From Heliopora coerulea (Eukaryota > Cnidaria > Anthozoa > Scleralcyonacea > Helioporidae): a DNA stretch of 64,000 nucleotides. This document shows positions 54,235 through 64,000 of the stretch, piece by piece; within the stretch, counting starts at the first letter, position 1, and each line of letters begins with the position of its first letter. The position numbers and the translations under genes are program-made. The notes below the pieces were generated by a model. The model was not told the DNA's origin. It was given only the letters and a program-made list of their open reading frames with translations, and ran no database searches. The DNA lies in NCBI GenBank assembly GCA_030142905.1, contig JASJOG010000012.1, forward strand, positions 1,993,501-2,057,500, given 5' to 3'.

Positions 54235-55563
54235 CAGTCGCGTAGCCAGGAATTTGAAAATTAAGGGAGGGGGAGAGGAAATTTTTAGACCAATGTACCG
54301 ACCAGGATGTCAGCAATGTACTAACAAATATAATTAAGGAAATATCAAAGTTAACCAACCTGGGCAGAAAAAATTTGAGTCGCGCAAACGTATCAATTTA
54401 ATAAACGCAAGCACAAAGTCTCTCTTCATTGATTCATCAAACAAACACTAAAAATAATTAATGACAGCAACAAGAGATTAAATATCAGTGGCGGGTCCAG
54501 GCTAAAATCTGACTGGGGCACTAGAGTACTGAAACTTAGGAAGGTCCGGAGGCATGCTCCCCCGGAAAATTTCGAGTTATTTGAACCTCTAAAACACCAT
54601 TTTCTGCATTTTTGACAGTGATTTACTTGTGCATGAATGAATCAAAATCAGAATACTTTTCAATGGAAAACTAGTCATTTTCCTGAACACATGCTTCCCA
54701 AAGTATACATTTGATGATGGTACAATTTAGGATAAGATATAACTCTCTACAAACCAGTGCAACCAACACTCAACTCTTGCTGGCATTTACTGTATAAAAC
54801 ATTTTCCAGCACTTTATCTCAAGCTCTAGGCAACCAAATTCATGCACTTTTTTAGTTTTTTCAAGAAGAGGTGTAACCACAGTAACTACTGCAATTAATG
54901 CAACAAACAAAAAGCAAAGTAAAATCCCAAATTATTTGTTTTTTATCCTATTCTAGATCAACTGTAAATACAGTGTATTACAATTTTTAATGAGCATTGA
55001 GTTGCCTAAATAAGATGTAAAAGTTCATTGCAGCAGTGAAAAAGTATAGTAAGTTGGATCACTAAAGCATAAATACATTGCTGTATTATATACATTCTAC
55101 GTTTACAGTATCATCTTTCTGGAGCTTCATTCTGCGAAAAAGGAATAAATAACTTCTATTTTGCCAGCTCTGGCTGGTATAATAGTATTAAATTTTGAAA
55201 ATGATTTAACGCAAAAGTGCGTACATCACGTGAGCTACGATGTCTACTAACATATCTGCTTTTTCGGTCATCACCGCTACCACAACCACTTTGCCCTGAG
55301 GGTTGATCGGATCTATCATTTTTCGTCCGTTAAAAAGAACAGAATTTCTAACAAACATTTTGTATTGAACGCCATTCCTATATACTTAACTTTCGCCGGA
55401 GCTTTTAACCACTTTTTATTTTGTAATTCAAAAGCAAATGGAATCCGTGACAGATAAGCTCAATGTATCGACAAATGTACTGGATGTACCGACAGGCCTA
55501 GTAAGGACGAAAAGTGGGGGCAACTCCCCCCCCCCCCCACCTTGCCCCAATTGGCTACGCTAA
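54235..55563. mobile_element. TIR element, CGTAGCCA ends
   Basis: CAGTCGCGTAGCCAGGAATT at the left and the inverse TTGGCTACGC at the right, each followed inward by a G- or C-rich run (GGGAGGGGGAG; CCCCCCCCC). A related fragment with GTGGCGGGTCCAGG and GCTCCCCCGGAAAAT lies inside at 54487. Non-coding; the class is probably hAT-like, not proven. Confidence 0.5.
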
Positions 55564-55754
55564 CACATCATACACATCTTTCCTAGTGCATCTTTATAAT
55601 ATGCAATTCAGAATAGCCTTAAATCGATCAATCGAGATTTCTTTCCTTAGAGCAGATTTAGGGAAATTGTTCGACATTATTGCAGCCTTAGAGCCTACGT
55701 ATTTTTTTTTCTAAATGGTTTTTGGCTTTTGAAGTGAATAGTCGTTATGGTTAA

Positions 55755-55997
55755 TCCTTTACAAAAATTTCACGTCATTTCGCATGTAAAAACATATGGA
55801 AATGGGTCATTTTCACATATGAAACAGCTAATTCACATGTGAAATGATCTGGTTCAAAATTTCACATGTGAAATTTTGGTGTACGAAACATGCATTTAAC
55901 ATGGAAGATTCACACATGAAATTTAATTTCACATATGAAATTTTCATATGAATTATTATTTTCACATGTGAAATTGCATGTGAAATTTTTGTAAGGG
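55755..55997 (+). repeat. Palindrome-rich dispersed repeat (copy 3, best ends)
   Basis: CCTTTACAAAAATTTCAC at the left and GTGAAATTTTTGTAAGGG at the right form terminal inverted repeats. Inside are about eight palindromes of the form TTCACATGTGAAA. The order is shared with the copies at 21063 and 44849. Confidence 0.88.
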
Positions 55998-56373
55998 ATA
56001 CGCAGGTTGTGATTTAAATTATTGCTGATGTTAAACATCCTGGTTATGCTTTCGGGCAGTTTGTTACTCCTCACTTTATACATAAATATTGAATTTTTAT
56101 ATTTCCTACGGCTGCCCAATGTCTTATTTGTTATTATTTACGATAATGTGCCAGAAACTACCAATACAATACAACATTTAATATTTCACCAGCGTAAACC
56201 CTTCAGCAAAGTATAAACATAAACATCCCTAAAAATACAGTTTACTTAATATTACTAATATAGATAATTAAAACAATCTAAAATTAGTTTTTACCAACTA
56301 AAAAAGTTACATAGTTCATTTTAAAAAATCACCAACATTTCGCTGTTCAAACCACTTACTTAAATTTCAACAG

Positions 56374-57074
56374 GTGTAGCCGTCATCATGTACGTATGCC
56401 TCGAATACCTTTCGCCTTCATCAAATTTTTATAAATTCCAGTTGGTTATGATTTGGACAACCATTGAAGCGTCTTTCCTCACTATTCTCCTCATGTCGGT
56501 CGAAAGACTTGTCGTGCTGTCCTACCCGCTGACATGGCCTCTTATTCTAACCACCAATCGCACCATCTTCGGAATAGTGCTCACCTGGTTGGTAGCAATG
56601 AGCTGTGGAGTTGCCGTGCATTTCTTCCTAGATTCTGCCCAGTTTGCTTTGACGGTGCTGTTCGAGGTCTCCGTCGTGGTCGCAGCGGTACTTCACTGCA
56701 TCATATTTCGCCGCCTCCGGATTATCAGAGCTTTTTCCCAGAAATTCGAAGAAATCGCGGATACAACCGACGTGAACGTTCGTCAAGCATCGCAACCAAG
56801 GGCCACAAAAGTCCTTCTTATCCTCGTTGTCATATTGACCCTGACAGTTCTTCCCTATATGGTAAATATCCAACTTTTGTTTTCCATTGACCTGGGTTTC
56901 TTATCTCTGTCGCAAGATAAGCGCAACTTTCTTGTTAAGTGTTCGCATTATCTCCTTGCTGTTGAGATAACCAATTTTATTGCCAATCCAATCGTGTACG
57001 CTTGGCGGTTGAAGCGTTACCGAAAAGCGTTCACCGAAACTTTCCTTTCGTTCGTATGTAAAAGGGATGGTTAA
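56374..57074 (+). CDS. Rhodopsin-like (class A) GPCR, exon 2
   Basis: Acceptor TTCAACAG precedes 56374; the stop is at 57072. Encodes residues 69-301: the rest of TM2, TM3 ending SVERLVVLSYPLTW (ERL in place of DRY), TM4 (FGIVLTWLVAM), TM5 (about 159-180), TM6 (KVLLILVVILTLTVLPYM) and TM7 with ITNFIANPIVYAWR (NPxxY at 273-277). Features that differ from most class A receptors are no Cys at the start of TM3, a very short second extracellular loop and no Pro in TM5. These are shared with the melanocortin/S1P/cannabinoid/adenosine (MECA) group, so a lipid, peptide or nucleoside ligand is possible. The ligand cannot be assigned. Confidence 0.9.
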
Positions 57075-57450
57075 ACTTTTTTAACGTAGAGTCACACCTG
57101 AAGGAAAGCTGGAGCTATGACGGAGCAGTGGTCTGGAATAGCTCTGTCAATTCAAAGCATGTTACGTGATTCATTTGTATTTACAGATGTATTTTTGGAG
57201 TGTTACTTTTAGAACATTTATAGTACATAGTTACCGTGTTTTCATTTTTATTAACTTTACATATAAAAGAAATCGAATGAACTTGAGATGGTGCAAAAAC
57301 CAGTGAACGCGATTTCCACAACTGGAATTCTAACTGGCCAATGAAATGTGAACGCAAGATGGCCTCCCTTGGAGGGCTCTTTTGTACGTCAGTTTCAGTC
57401 TCCTATGCGGGCTTGTAGGTCAGTCTTAGTCTATCACGGGATCTTTTACA
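57075..57450. other. 3' flank of the GPCR gene
   Basis: Likely 3' UTR then intergenic. A repeat-like AAGATGGCCTCCC word occurs at 57355. Confidence 0.4.
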
Positions 57451-57454
57451 CTTT

Positions 57455-57850
57455 CCTGAAGAGTTTTGTGTGAAAATTCACACAGAATATTTCTTAAACG
57501 GGCGATAAAGATCATTTACCCGGAAAGTTCTTACCATGAAGTTTTACCTCTATCTGGTTGCTCACTACTTAGTGAAAGGCGTCTTTATATGTGTTTTAAA
57601 ACTTTCAATATGATTCGTAAACCACAATCCCGTATCGACTATCTTGTACCGGAGACTAGAGCGAGCGTTCATGGCGGTTCTTGCGTAATAGCCAGTCTTT
57701 GTCGCTTCCAAAATGTAGAACCGAAAGTTTTAAGCGCAGTTTTTTTCGTGCAATGTGCTATGAATTTCAGTTAGACCGTATTTACTTCTATTTGTAATGA
57801 TGTACTATATAGCTTAAATAAACACCAAGTTCTTGTCAACTATAATGTTA
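57455..57850 (+). pseudogene. LINE RT C-terminal remnant
   Basis: Frame 57466-57774 reads LKRAIKIIYPESSYHEVL, LLSERRLYMCFKTF and LVPETRASVHG, then a VEPKVLSAVFFVQCAM end. This is the usual C-terminal region of LINEs (KRA-I-I-P...Y-L-P). A TTAAATAAACACC tail follows. No catalytic region. Confidence 0.7.
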
Positions 57851-58104
57851 TCATTATAGTACATGTTATCATTATAGTACTGATTATCATGTAAATGCTC
57901 AGCTTAACTCTATTTATAATAATATACTGTAAAAATGTCGCAATACACGTCTTAGTGGGATGAAATTTTACTAACTTCAAAATTCAAAAAATTCAAATGA
58001 CTTAGTTATTGTAAGGTATCGTTATATCTCGGCTCTATGAGACGCAACTGAGTGTTGATGGCTCAACATGTTTAAATAAGGTTAAAAATAAAATCATGAT
58101 CATC

Positions 58105-58160
58105 ATTATCATAATAATAGTAATAATAATAATAATAATAATAACAATAACAATAATATG
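58105..58160. repeat. (TAA)n microsatellite, 5' flank of the R4/Dong element
   Basis: ATAATAATAGTAATAAT... with some AAC units, immediately before the retrotransposon 5' UTR. Confidence 0.95.
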
Positions 58161-61100
58161 GGCACTGGGATAGGACAAGCACTGGCTTCAGCCTATCACG
58201 GGAATGTGGACGATCCCGCCCTCCAGAGTCTGGGGTGGCACCTTTGGCAAGTGCCAGTACCCTCAAAGCCACCCCTGTTAGGGTTACAACAGTGGGTTGG
58301 TGGGGCTCAATAGTCTTGGTCGACAACCCGCCTAGGAGATGGAAAACTTCAAATCTAAACCCGGGTAGGTGGAGCCCGTTAGCCTTGGCCGACAGTCCAC
58401 CTAGTGCAGGAATCACAAATAAAAGTCCCACACGGGTAGTGGGGACTCGTGAGTCTTGGTTGACAACCCCTCTAGTTTTGGTGGAACGAATAAAACACCG
58501 GTGGTAGTGACACCTGAAACCACTAACCTCTAATGAGTGAATGGAAAATTTAATTGAAACTGGTAACGGCGTGAATGGTACTGGAACTTATGGTGAAGGT
58601 GCTTCGCCCGGCAGGAATTCCATGGCCCAGCAGCGTGGAACCGGTCGTAATAATGCTACTGCTAGGAGGAAGTGGACAAAAGAAGAAAATAGATTGGTAA
58701 TGTACTGCAAATTCAAGAGTAATCCGATTGTGAGAGGGTATCGCAAGAGGATGATGAGGATCTGGGAAGAAGTTGGTACATTCGAAGTTAAAGAACAACA
58801 ATTAGTCGATCAAGCTAGAGCGATTGTGGTGAACGAGTGGTTGACAAAAGTGGAACTGGAGGAAATTAAAAGACAGATTGAGATCGTTGGAATAAGAGGG
58901 AGTTCTGAGAACGGGGAAGAACATGAAGAAAGCAACCAGAGAGAAGAAACTGTAGTAACTGAGGGGCAACAATTTGACAACCAATCAGATGCTGAATTGA
59001 ATACACAAGAAGAAAGCAGACAAGATAGTACCCAACGCGCAAGTGAGAATGATAACGAAAATGATCCCAAAAGGTATGATCTTAGTCATGAAGAGTCCAT
59101 TATATATGATAGCATTATGGAGTTGATAAGGGAAAAATCTAAACCACCAAATGTAAATTTTAAAAGGATTAACAAAAGAACAATAAAGGAAAAAATACGG
59201 GAGGTAGAGAAAATAATTGATCATATCGTCACGAATAATGTAACTGAGACAAAACAACTTATGGTAGCGATAATATGGTACATTGCAGAAGATCTGGATT
59301 TAAGACAAAGACAAGCGAGACAGATAAAAGAACCCTGGTGGAAGAGGAGAATAGAACGAGACATTAAAGAGCCAAGGAAAGTTATTAGCAAGCTTGAAAG
59401 AAAGAAAAATAATGAGATTAGAGGGCATGATAAACAAATGGCATATCTCGAAAGAAAGTATAAAGTAAATGAAAAAGGGATTACAACGGTGATTGAGGAG
59501 TTGAAACAAAGGGTAACAGCAAAGGCAGCAAAAATAACGCGATACGAAAATCGAACAAAGCAGTTTAGACACAACAGGTTATTTGAAGAAAATCAAAGGA
59601 GATTTTATAGTGAGATAGAGGGAAAAACAAATAGCTCAGCAACTGTCCCCGATGCAACAGAGACACAAAAATTTTGGGAAACAATATGGGCAAATCCTGT
59701 GGAACATAACAAAGATGCTGAGTGGTTAAAAGGAGTGAAGAATCAGTTGAAAGCTCAACATCAAGATCAACAAGATATCACGATCGATGAAAGAATGCTT
59801 AAGCAACAGCTAACCAAAACATCCAGTTGGAAGGCTCCGGGTCCAGATGGTATACAGGGTTTCTGGATTAAGAACTTGACCGCCCTTCACGTCAGAATTA
59901 CTATACAACTTAACGACATGGTGAGCTCCAGGGAAACGCCCGAGTGGATGGTAACCGGACGGACGGTTTTATGTATGAAAGATGAGTCTCGCGGTGACGT
60001 AGTTGACAACTATAGACCGATTACATGTTTACCCGTTTTGCGGAAAGTGCTTACTGGAATAATTGGAGATGAAATGTACCGACATATGGAAGATCAAGCA
60101 ATATTCCCGGACGAACAAAAGGGTTGTAAAAGAAAATCTCATGGCACAAAAGATCAGTTAATGATAGATAAGACCATCCTGAAGAATTGCAAAAGAAGAC
60201 ATACTAACCTTGCGGTGGCATGGATTGACTACCGCAAGGCTTACGATATGATTCCACAGTCGTGGATTACTGAATGCCTGGAAATGATTGGAGTTGCCAG
60301 TAATATTCGGTCATTTGTCCAAAAAACCATGCCCCGTTGGTGAAACAAGTTAATAGCTGGAAATCAAGAGTTAGGGGAGGTAAAAATCGAGAGGGGTTTA
60401 TTCCAGGGTGACAGTCTGTCACCATTATTGTTTATTTACATGATACCTATGACCTTGTTGTTAAGAAGCTGTAAAGCTGGACATCATCTTGGTAAAGAAA
60501 GCCCAAAGGTGAATCATCTACTTTTCATGGATGACCTCAAACTCTTTGGAAAGTCTAGTAAGGATATTGACTCTCTGATTAGGACGGTATTTGTATTTAG
60601 CCAAGATATACAAATGGAGTTTGGAGTAAAGAAATGTGGTGTGGTGATAATAAAAAGAGGGAAAGTGGTAACATCTGACGGTATACGGCTGCCAAATGGG
60701 GAAAGCATAAAAACTGTTGATGATGAAGAATACAGATATCTGGGTATCCTAGAAATTGACCAGATAATGCAACAACAGATGAAGGTATTAATTCAGAAAG
60801 AATATTTGCGAAGGACAAAGAAGATCCTTAAGTCAAAGTTGAATGGAAAGAATATTGTGCTAGCAATTAATTCCTGGGCGGTGTCTTTGATGCGGTACGG
60901 AGCTGGGATAATCGACTGGACCGATGAGGAGCTGAAGGCATTAGACAGGAAAACCCGTAAGAAATTGACAACGTATAGTGCATTACACCCAAGGAGTGAT
61001 GTACATAGATTGTACTTGACTAGAAAATGCGGAGGGAGAGGACTTAATGGAATTGAAGAGTGTGTTAAGGCAGAAAGAAATAATTTAGCACTGTACATGA

Positions 61101-62070
61101 GTAGACGGCAAGGTGAGATGGCGAGATAGATCGTAAGGGAAGGAGTGGTTAACATCGAAGGAGTCAAAGACGGGAGCAGTTTAAGAAAATAAAATAAAGA
61201 AAACCACCAACGACAGTGGCATGGGAAAGCACTCAACGGGCGGTTTATAACAGCAGTAAAAGATGATATGGATAAAGAGAAAAATTGGGAGTGGCTTTGC
61301 TATGCGGGATTGAAGAAAGAAACAGAAAGCACAATATTTGCAGCACAAGAGCAGGTAATCGCAACCAATTCAATAAGACATTCAGTGTACAAGGAGAATG
61401 TGGCAAATAGCTGCAGAATTTGTGGTAGTGCAGAGGAAACTGTGGCGCATATAACGACCGAGTGCCAAATGTTGGCGCAAAGATACTACAAGGAATGGAG
61501 ACATGATCAAGTAGCAAAAGTGGTACACTGGAAATTATGCAAGAAGGCAGGTATTCCCTGCGAGGAATCATGGTATAAGCATACACCTGAAAAAGTGATT
61601 GAAACACATGAATTCAAGTTACTATGGGACTTTCCGATACAAACGGACAACAAGATTGATCATAATAGACCAGATATAGTTGTAAATAAATCTAGGCGGT
61701 CATGTCTGTTGATAGATATTGCTTGTCCCTTCGACACAAGAATTGTGAAGAAAGAGAAGGAGAAGATTGAAGTGTATCAAGATTTGAGACGAGAACTAAA
61801 ACGATTGTGACATCTCAGAGAAGTAAAGATTATACCGGTGATAATTGGAGCCCTGGGAACGATTGGAATGAATCATAGAAAATGGCTCGATTAGATTGAA
61901 ATTAATTGCAGTACACACCTCTTGCAAAAAGTAACTTTGTTAGGAACGACAAGAATAATCCGAAAAGTATTAGATACCTAATGGCAAGAGACTTGTCTTG
62001 GTATCTAACTTATGTTAAGATAATTTACCAGTGGACATTTTTGTGCACTGTGAGAAGAAATAGAAATAAT
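58161..62070 (+). mobile_element. R4/Dong-like site-specific non-LTR retrotransposon, near full length
   Basis: The unit starts TGGGCACTGGGATAGG after a (TAA)n tract, has a 380-bp 5' UTR, one long reading frame (58541-61810) and a short 3' UTR, and ends in another (AAT)n tract. R4/Dong elements are known to insert into TAA repeats, so the flanks fit target-primed insertion. The 5' UTR is richer in GC than the ORF and may hold promoter and RNA structure. Confidence 0.8.
58541..61810 (+). pseudogene. Single ORF of the R4/Dong-like element: Myb, RT, zinc knuckle, REL endonuclease
   Basis: 1090 codons in one frame, interrupted by only three stops (TGA 60341, TAG 61127, TAA 61190). Residues about 42-82 are a Myb-like DNA-binding motif (RRKWTKEENRLVMYC). 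The RT follows: KAPGPDGIQGFW (59833 on), NYRPITCLPV, AWIDYRKAYDMI, GLFQGDSLSPLLF, and the FMDD catalytic box at 60524-60535. A CCHC knuckle (C-x2-C-x8-H-x4-C, 61412-61465) is followed by a restriction-like endonuclease with RPDIVV and LLIDIACPFD (61667 on). The domain order is that of the REL-type clades (R2/R4/NeSL). No frameshift is needed, so it was intact recently. The first stop lies just before the GDSLSP block, so it is certainly non-functional as read. Confidence 0.9.
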
Positions 62071-62110
62071 TACAATAATAATAATAATAATAACAACAAC
62101 AATAATAACC
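62071..62110. repeat. (AAT/AAC)n tract, 3' flank of the R4/Dong element
   Basis: AATAATAATAATAATAACAACAACAATAATAA. Confidence 0.9.
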
Positions 62111-62411
62111 CTTGCAGTGACACACCTAAACTAACCTTAACTGGTTGGAAGTGCAATATGCATTGGGGAGTGCTTACAGGGACTCTAGAGGGCTGTCCAT
62201 CCAGTACTCCTTCCTGACTGGATAAGTTGGGCGAGTAATGGCTGGCCCTGTGGGTGTTGTTTAAAATCCATTTTTAATGGTAAAACTTCTTTTCCTCACA
62301 AGTTCCCTGAAATGTGCAATGTCTGTTGCGGCCTTTCATGGCGTGAAGCTGGGAGCCCGTAACAGGCTTAGACCCCTTCCACTGTCCTTAGTTGAGTGGT
62401 GTGCGAGTTGC

Positions 62412-62466
<55 letters not shown>

Positions 62467-63062
62467 AGGTAGGCAAGATGTTTTGGCATCCTCAGGGAGT
62501 GGCGCCCCTGCCTTGCCAGCTGGGTAAACGGGTGACTGAAAGCCACTGCTTGCCTTAATTGGCTGTCAGTGGTAAGTAACCTCACCTAAGGTGTTGGCAA
62601 ACCTTCCCTGTTAGCCCAAGGACTAGTAAATCCTTCTGACTGTCCTGATGTCCTTTACCTTAAATGGTTGAGTGAGCCCAGGACACTTACGTGTCTGAAA
62701 GGAACTCTCCTAGTCTAAGAACAAAATAGATCACATTATCCAACTTCAGCTATTGGACTGGCGTCTAGCTTGCCTTAATTGGTCGGCTTTGCGGAACAGA
62801 CCCTTAGAATAGTCTGAGAGGAAGTGTGATGGTTATTGAGGAAGTCTCATGATTTATAGGTGCAAAGCACCAGCCCTTGACCATGCCCAACTAACGGAAT
62901 TGTGTATGTGAAACTGTGGTGTAAAATGGCATTAACTACTCACGATGTTTTTCACTTTGTGATTGCCATACTACCATAATTTATGGGACATGTGCCCACT
63001 TTGGCATAATATGGCAATTTGGGCTAAACGACCTCATTGGCTCTTATGAGCTGACTTTCCTC
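62111..63062. other. Non-coding segments between TAA arrays
   Basis: Split by an (AAT)n array at 62412-62462. The piece 62463-63060 starts AGGTAGGCAAGATG and is moderately GC-rich like the 5' UTR at 58161. Both may be UTR pieces of further TAA-targeting elements. No coding sequence. Confidence 0.4.
62412..62463. repeat. (AAT)n microsatellite
   Basis: About 17 perfect units. Confidence 0.95.
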
Positions 63063-63150
63063 AATAATAAATAATAATAATAATAAATAATAAATAATAA
63101 TAATTAATAATAATAGTAATTAACAATAATAGTAATTAATAATAATTAGT
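63063..63150. repeat. (TAA/AATAATT)n tract
   Basis: Degenerate TAA array preceding a second R4-like fragment. Confidence 0.9.
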
Positions 63151-63169
63151 AATAATATATATATTTTAA

Positions 63170-63560
63170 TTCATAAGGATAAGAAAGAATGCCTGATAAT
63201 CGATACAGCAATCCCAGGGGATGCAAGGGTGAAAGTGAGACAATAAGAGAAAGTTGAGAAATATCAGGCCTTGAGGATGGAGATAGCAAATATGTGGAAC
63301 ATGAAAAGGGTCACTGTTATTCCTGTGGCTGGTGGTGCCTGGGAGCGGTGTCTACGGATTTGGAAAAATGGTTTGAAAAGACTGGGATCGAAGTGAGGGT
63401 AGAGCATCTGCAAAAAACGGCATTATTAGGAACAGCCAGAATTTTGAGAATGGTACTTATGCAATAAGAGACGGACTTAGCCCTTGACACCTTCGACTAC
63501 TTGTAGCTTTGCTCTCAAGGTCATTACCGGATGGAAGACTTAAATGCGAGCGTGAAAAGA
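63170..63560 (+). pseudogene. 3' fragment of a second R4/Dong-like element
   Basis: The plus frame reads KKECLIIDTAIPGDARVK, then EKVEKYQALRMEIANMW and RVTVIPVAGG. It is the end of the same restriction-like endonuclease domain as 61667-61807 (LLIDIACPFDTR; EVYQDL), extended by the usual C-terminal tail. A stop (TAA after GTGAGACAA) and frameshifts break it. TAA-rich tracts lie on both sides (63063-63150 and 63560-63600). It differs enough in sequence to be another subfamily. Confidence 0.75.
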
Positions 63561-63602
63561 ATAATAATGATAACTAATAATAATTAATAATAATATAATA
63601 GG

Positions 63603-64000
63603 CATTAGGGACCGCACAGTAAATAAACACGGTACGCAGCAGGAATCATAAAAGAAGTTAAGCAAGCACCACGGTGATGTGTTCTTTAGTTGAAATTTTT
63701 ATTCAAAACAAAATGAGCGAATAATTTGAAGCAATAAAAGTACTTTCAACACTGTCCTACTTCTACACAGTAAGTCCTGGAGGACATTTCCACAGTTCCA
63801 CGATAGCACACATTACGTAAGACAATTCGGATCCTTTAAACGTTAACAAACTGACCTAAGCTACCGAGAAGAGTTTCAGAGGCGTAAACAACTTTCACAA
63901 TTCGTTACGTTAGTAGATTGTTGTTCTATTTAAATGAGTTTGGTTAAGCTACTTTGTGAAGTGCCGTCGCCGTAACAGCTTGCTTAAACTCACTATTAAG
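63603..64000. other. Non-coding window end, no feature recognised
   Basis: No exon or repeat structure identified. Confidence 0.4.

Larger units (their letters stand above)
53890..56373 (+). other. Intron of the GPCR gene
   Basis: GT at 53890 and AG at 56373 with phase conservation. It is filled with repeats: a scrap of the CTCGGCTATCGCCTCG family (53955), an AT-rich TAACTATA tract (54090-54180), the TIR element at 54235 and the palindromic repeat at 55755. Confidence 0.85.

Noticed and set aside
58550..61607. Minus-strand Ser/Leu/Phe-rich ORFs
   Set aside because: Shadows of the R4/Dong ORF on the other strand.

Overview
This is animal (eukaryotic) nuclear DNA: AT-rich, with spliced genes, introns that obey GT/AG, and very many transposon remnants. 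The gene complement (a SKI co-repressor, a rhodopsin-like GPCR, the C-terminal half of an ARHGEF10/17-type RhoGEF, a possible CEP19 exon) is metazoan. The density of tRNA-derived SINEs, R4/Dong-type retrotransposons, Penelope remnants and short TIR elements suggests an invertebrate, most likely an anthozoan cnidarian such as a coral or anemone. That assignment is an inference from style, not from a search.

Layout. 0-5 kb: SINE copies, a hAT-like MITE, a 55-bp minisatellite and a LINE remnant. About 5.27-5.47 kb: a candidate CEP19-like first coding exon (minus). 8.04-10.17 kb: an uninterrupted 708-codon SKI/SKIL gene (minus). 10-26 kb: no gene recognised; SINEs, LINE tails, TIR elements, hairpins and microsatellites. 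26.7-29.4 kb: a 5'-truncated, broken non-LTR retrotransposon sitting inside a TIR element. 30.5-31.06 kb: a Penelope-like RT remnant. 31.5-47.7 kb: the 3' part of an ARHGEF10/ARHGEF17-family gene (minus). I could join six internal exons by matching splice phase, and the terminal exon encodes a long disordered stretch plus the family's C-terminal tail. Its introns hold many MITEs and inverted repeats. 46.06-46.30 kb: a palindrome carrying two hammerhead-ribozyme-like motifs. 51.8-52.7 kb: a large imperfect inverted repeat. 53.7-57.1 kb: a two-exon class A GPCR (plus). 58.1-63.6 kb: a nearly complete R4/Dong-like retrotransposon and a second 3' fragment, both embedded in (TAA)n arrays.

The host genes are functionally unrelated (TGF-beta/Smad co-repression, Rho activation, GPCR signalling) and do not form an operon or obvious cluster. 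The most interesting material is in the repeats: recurrent hammerhead-like cassettes, a set of TIR elements with a shared outer end but different subterminal words, and a repeat family built of spaced palindromes.
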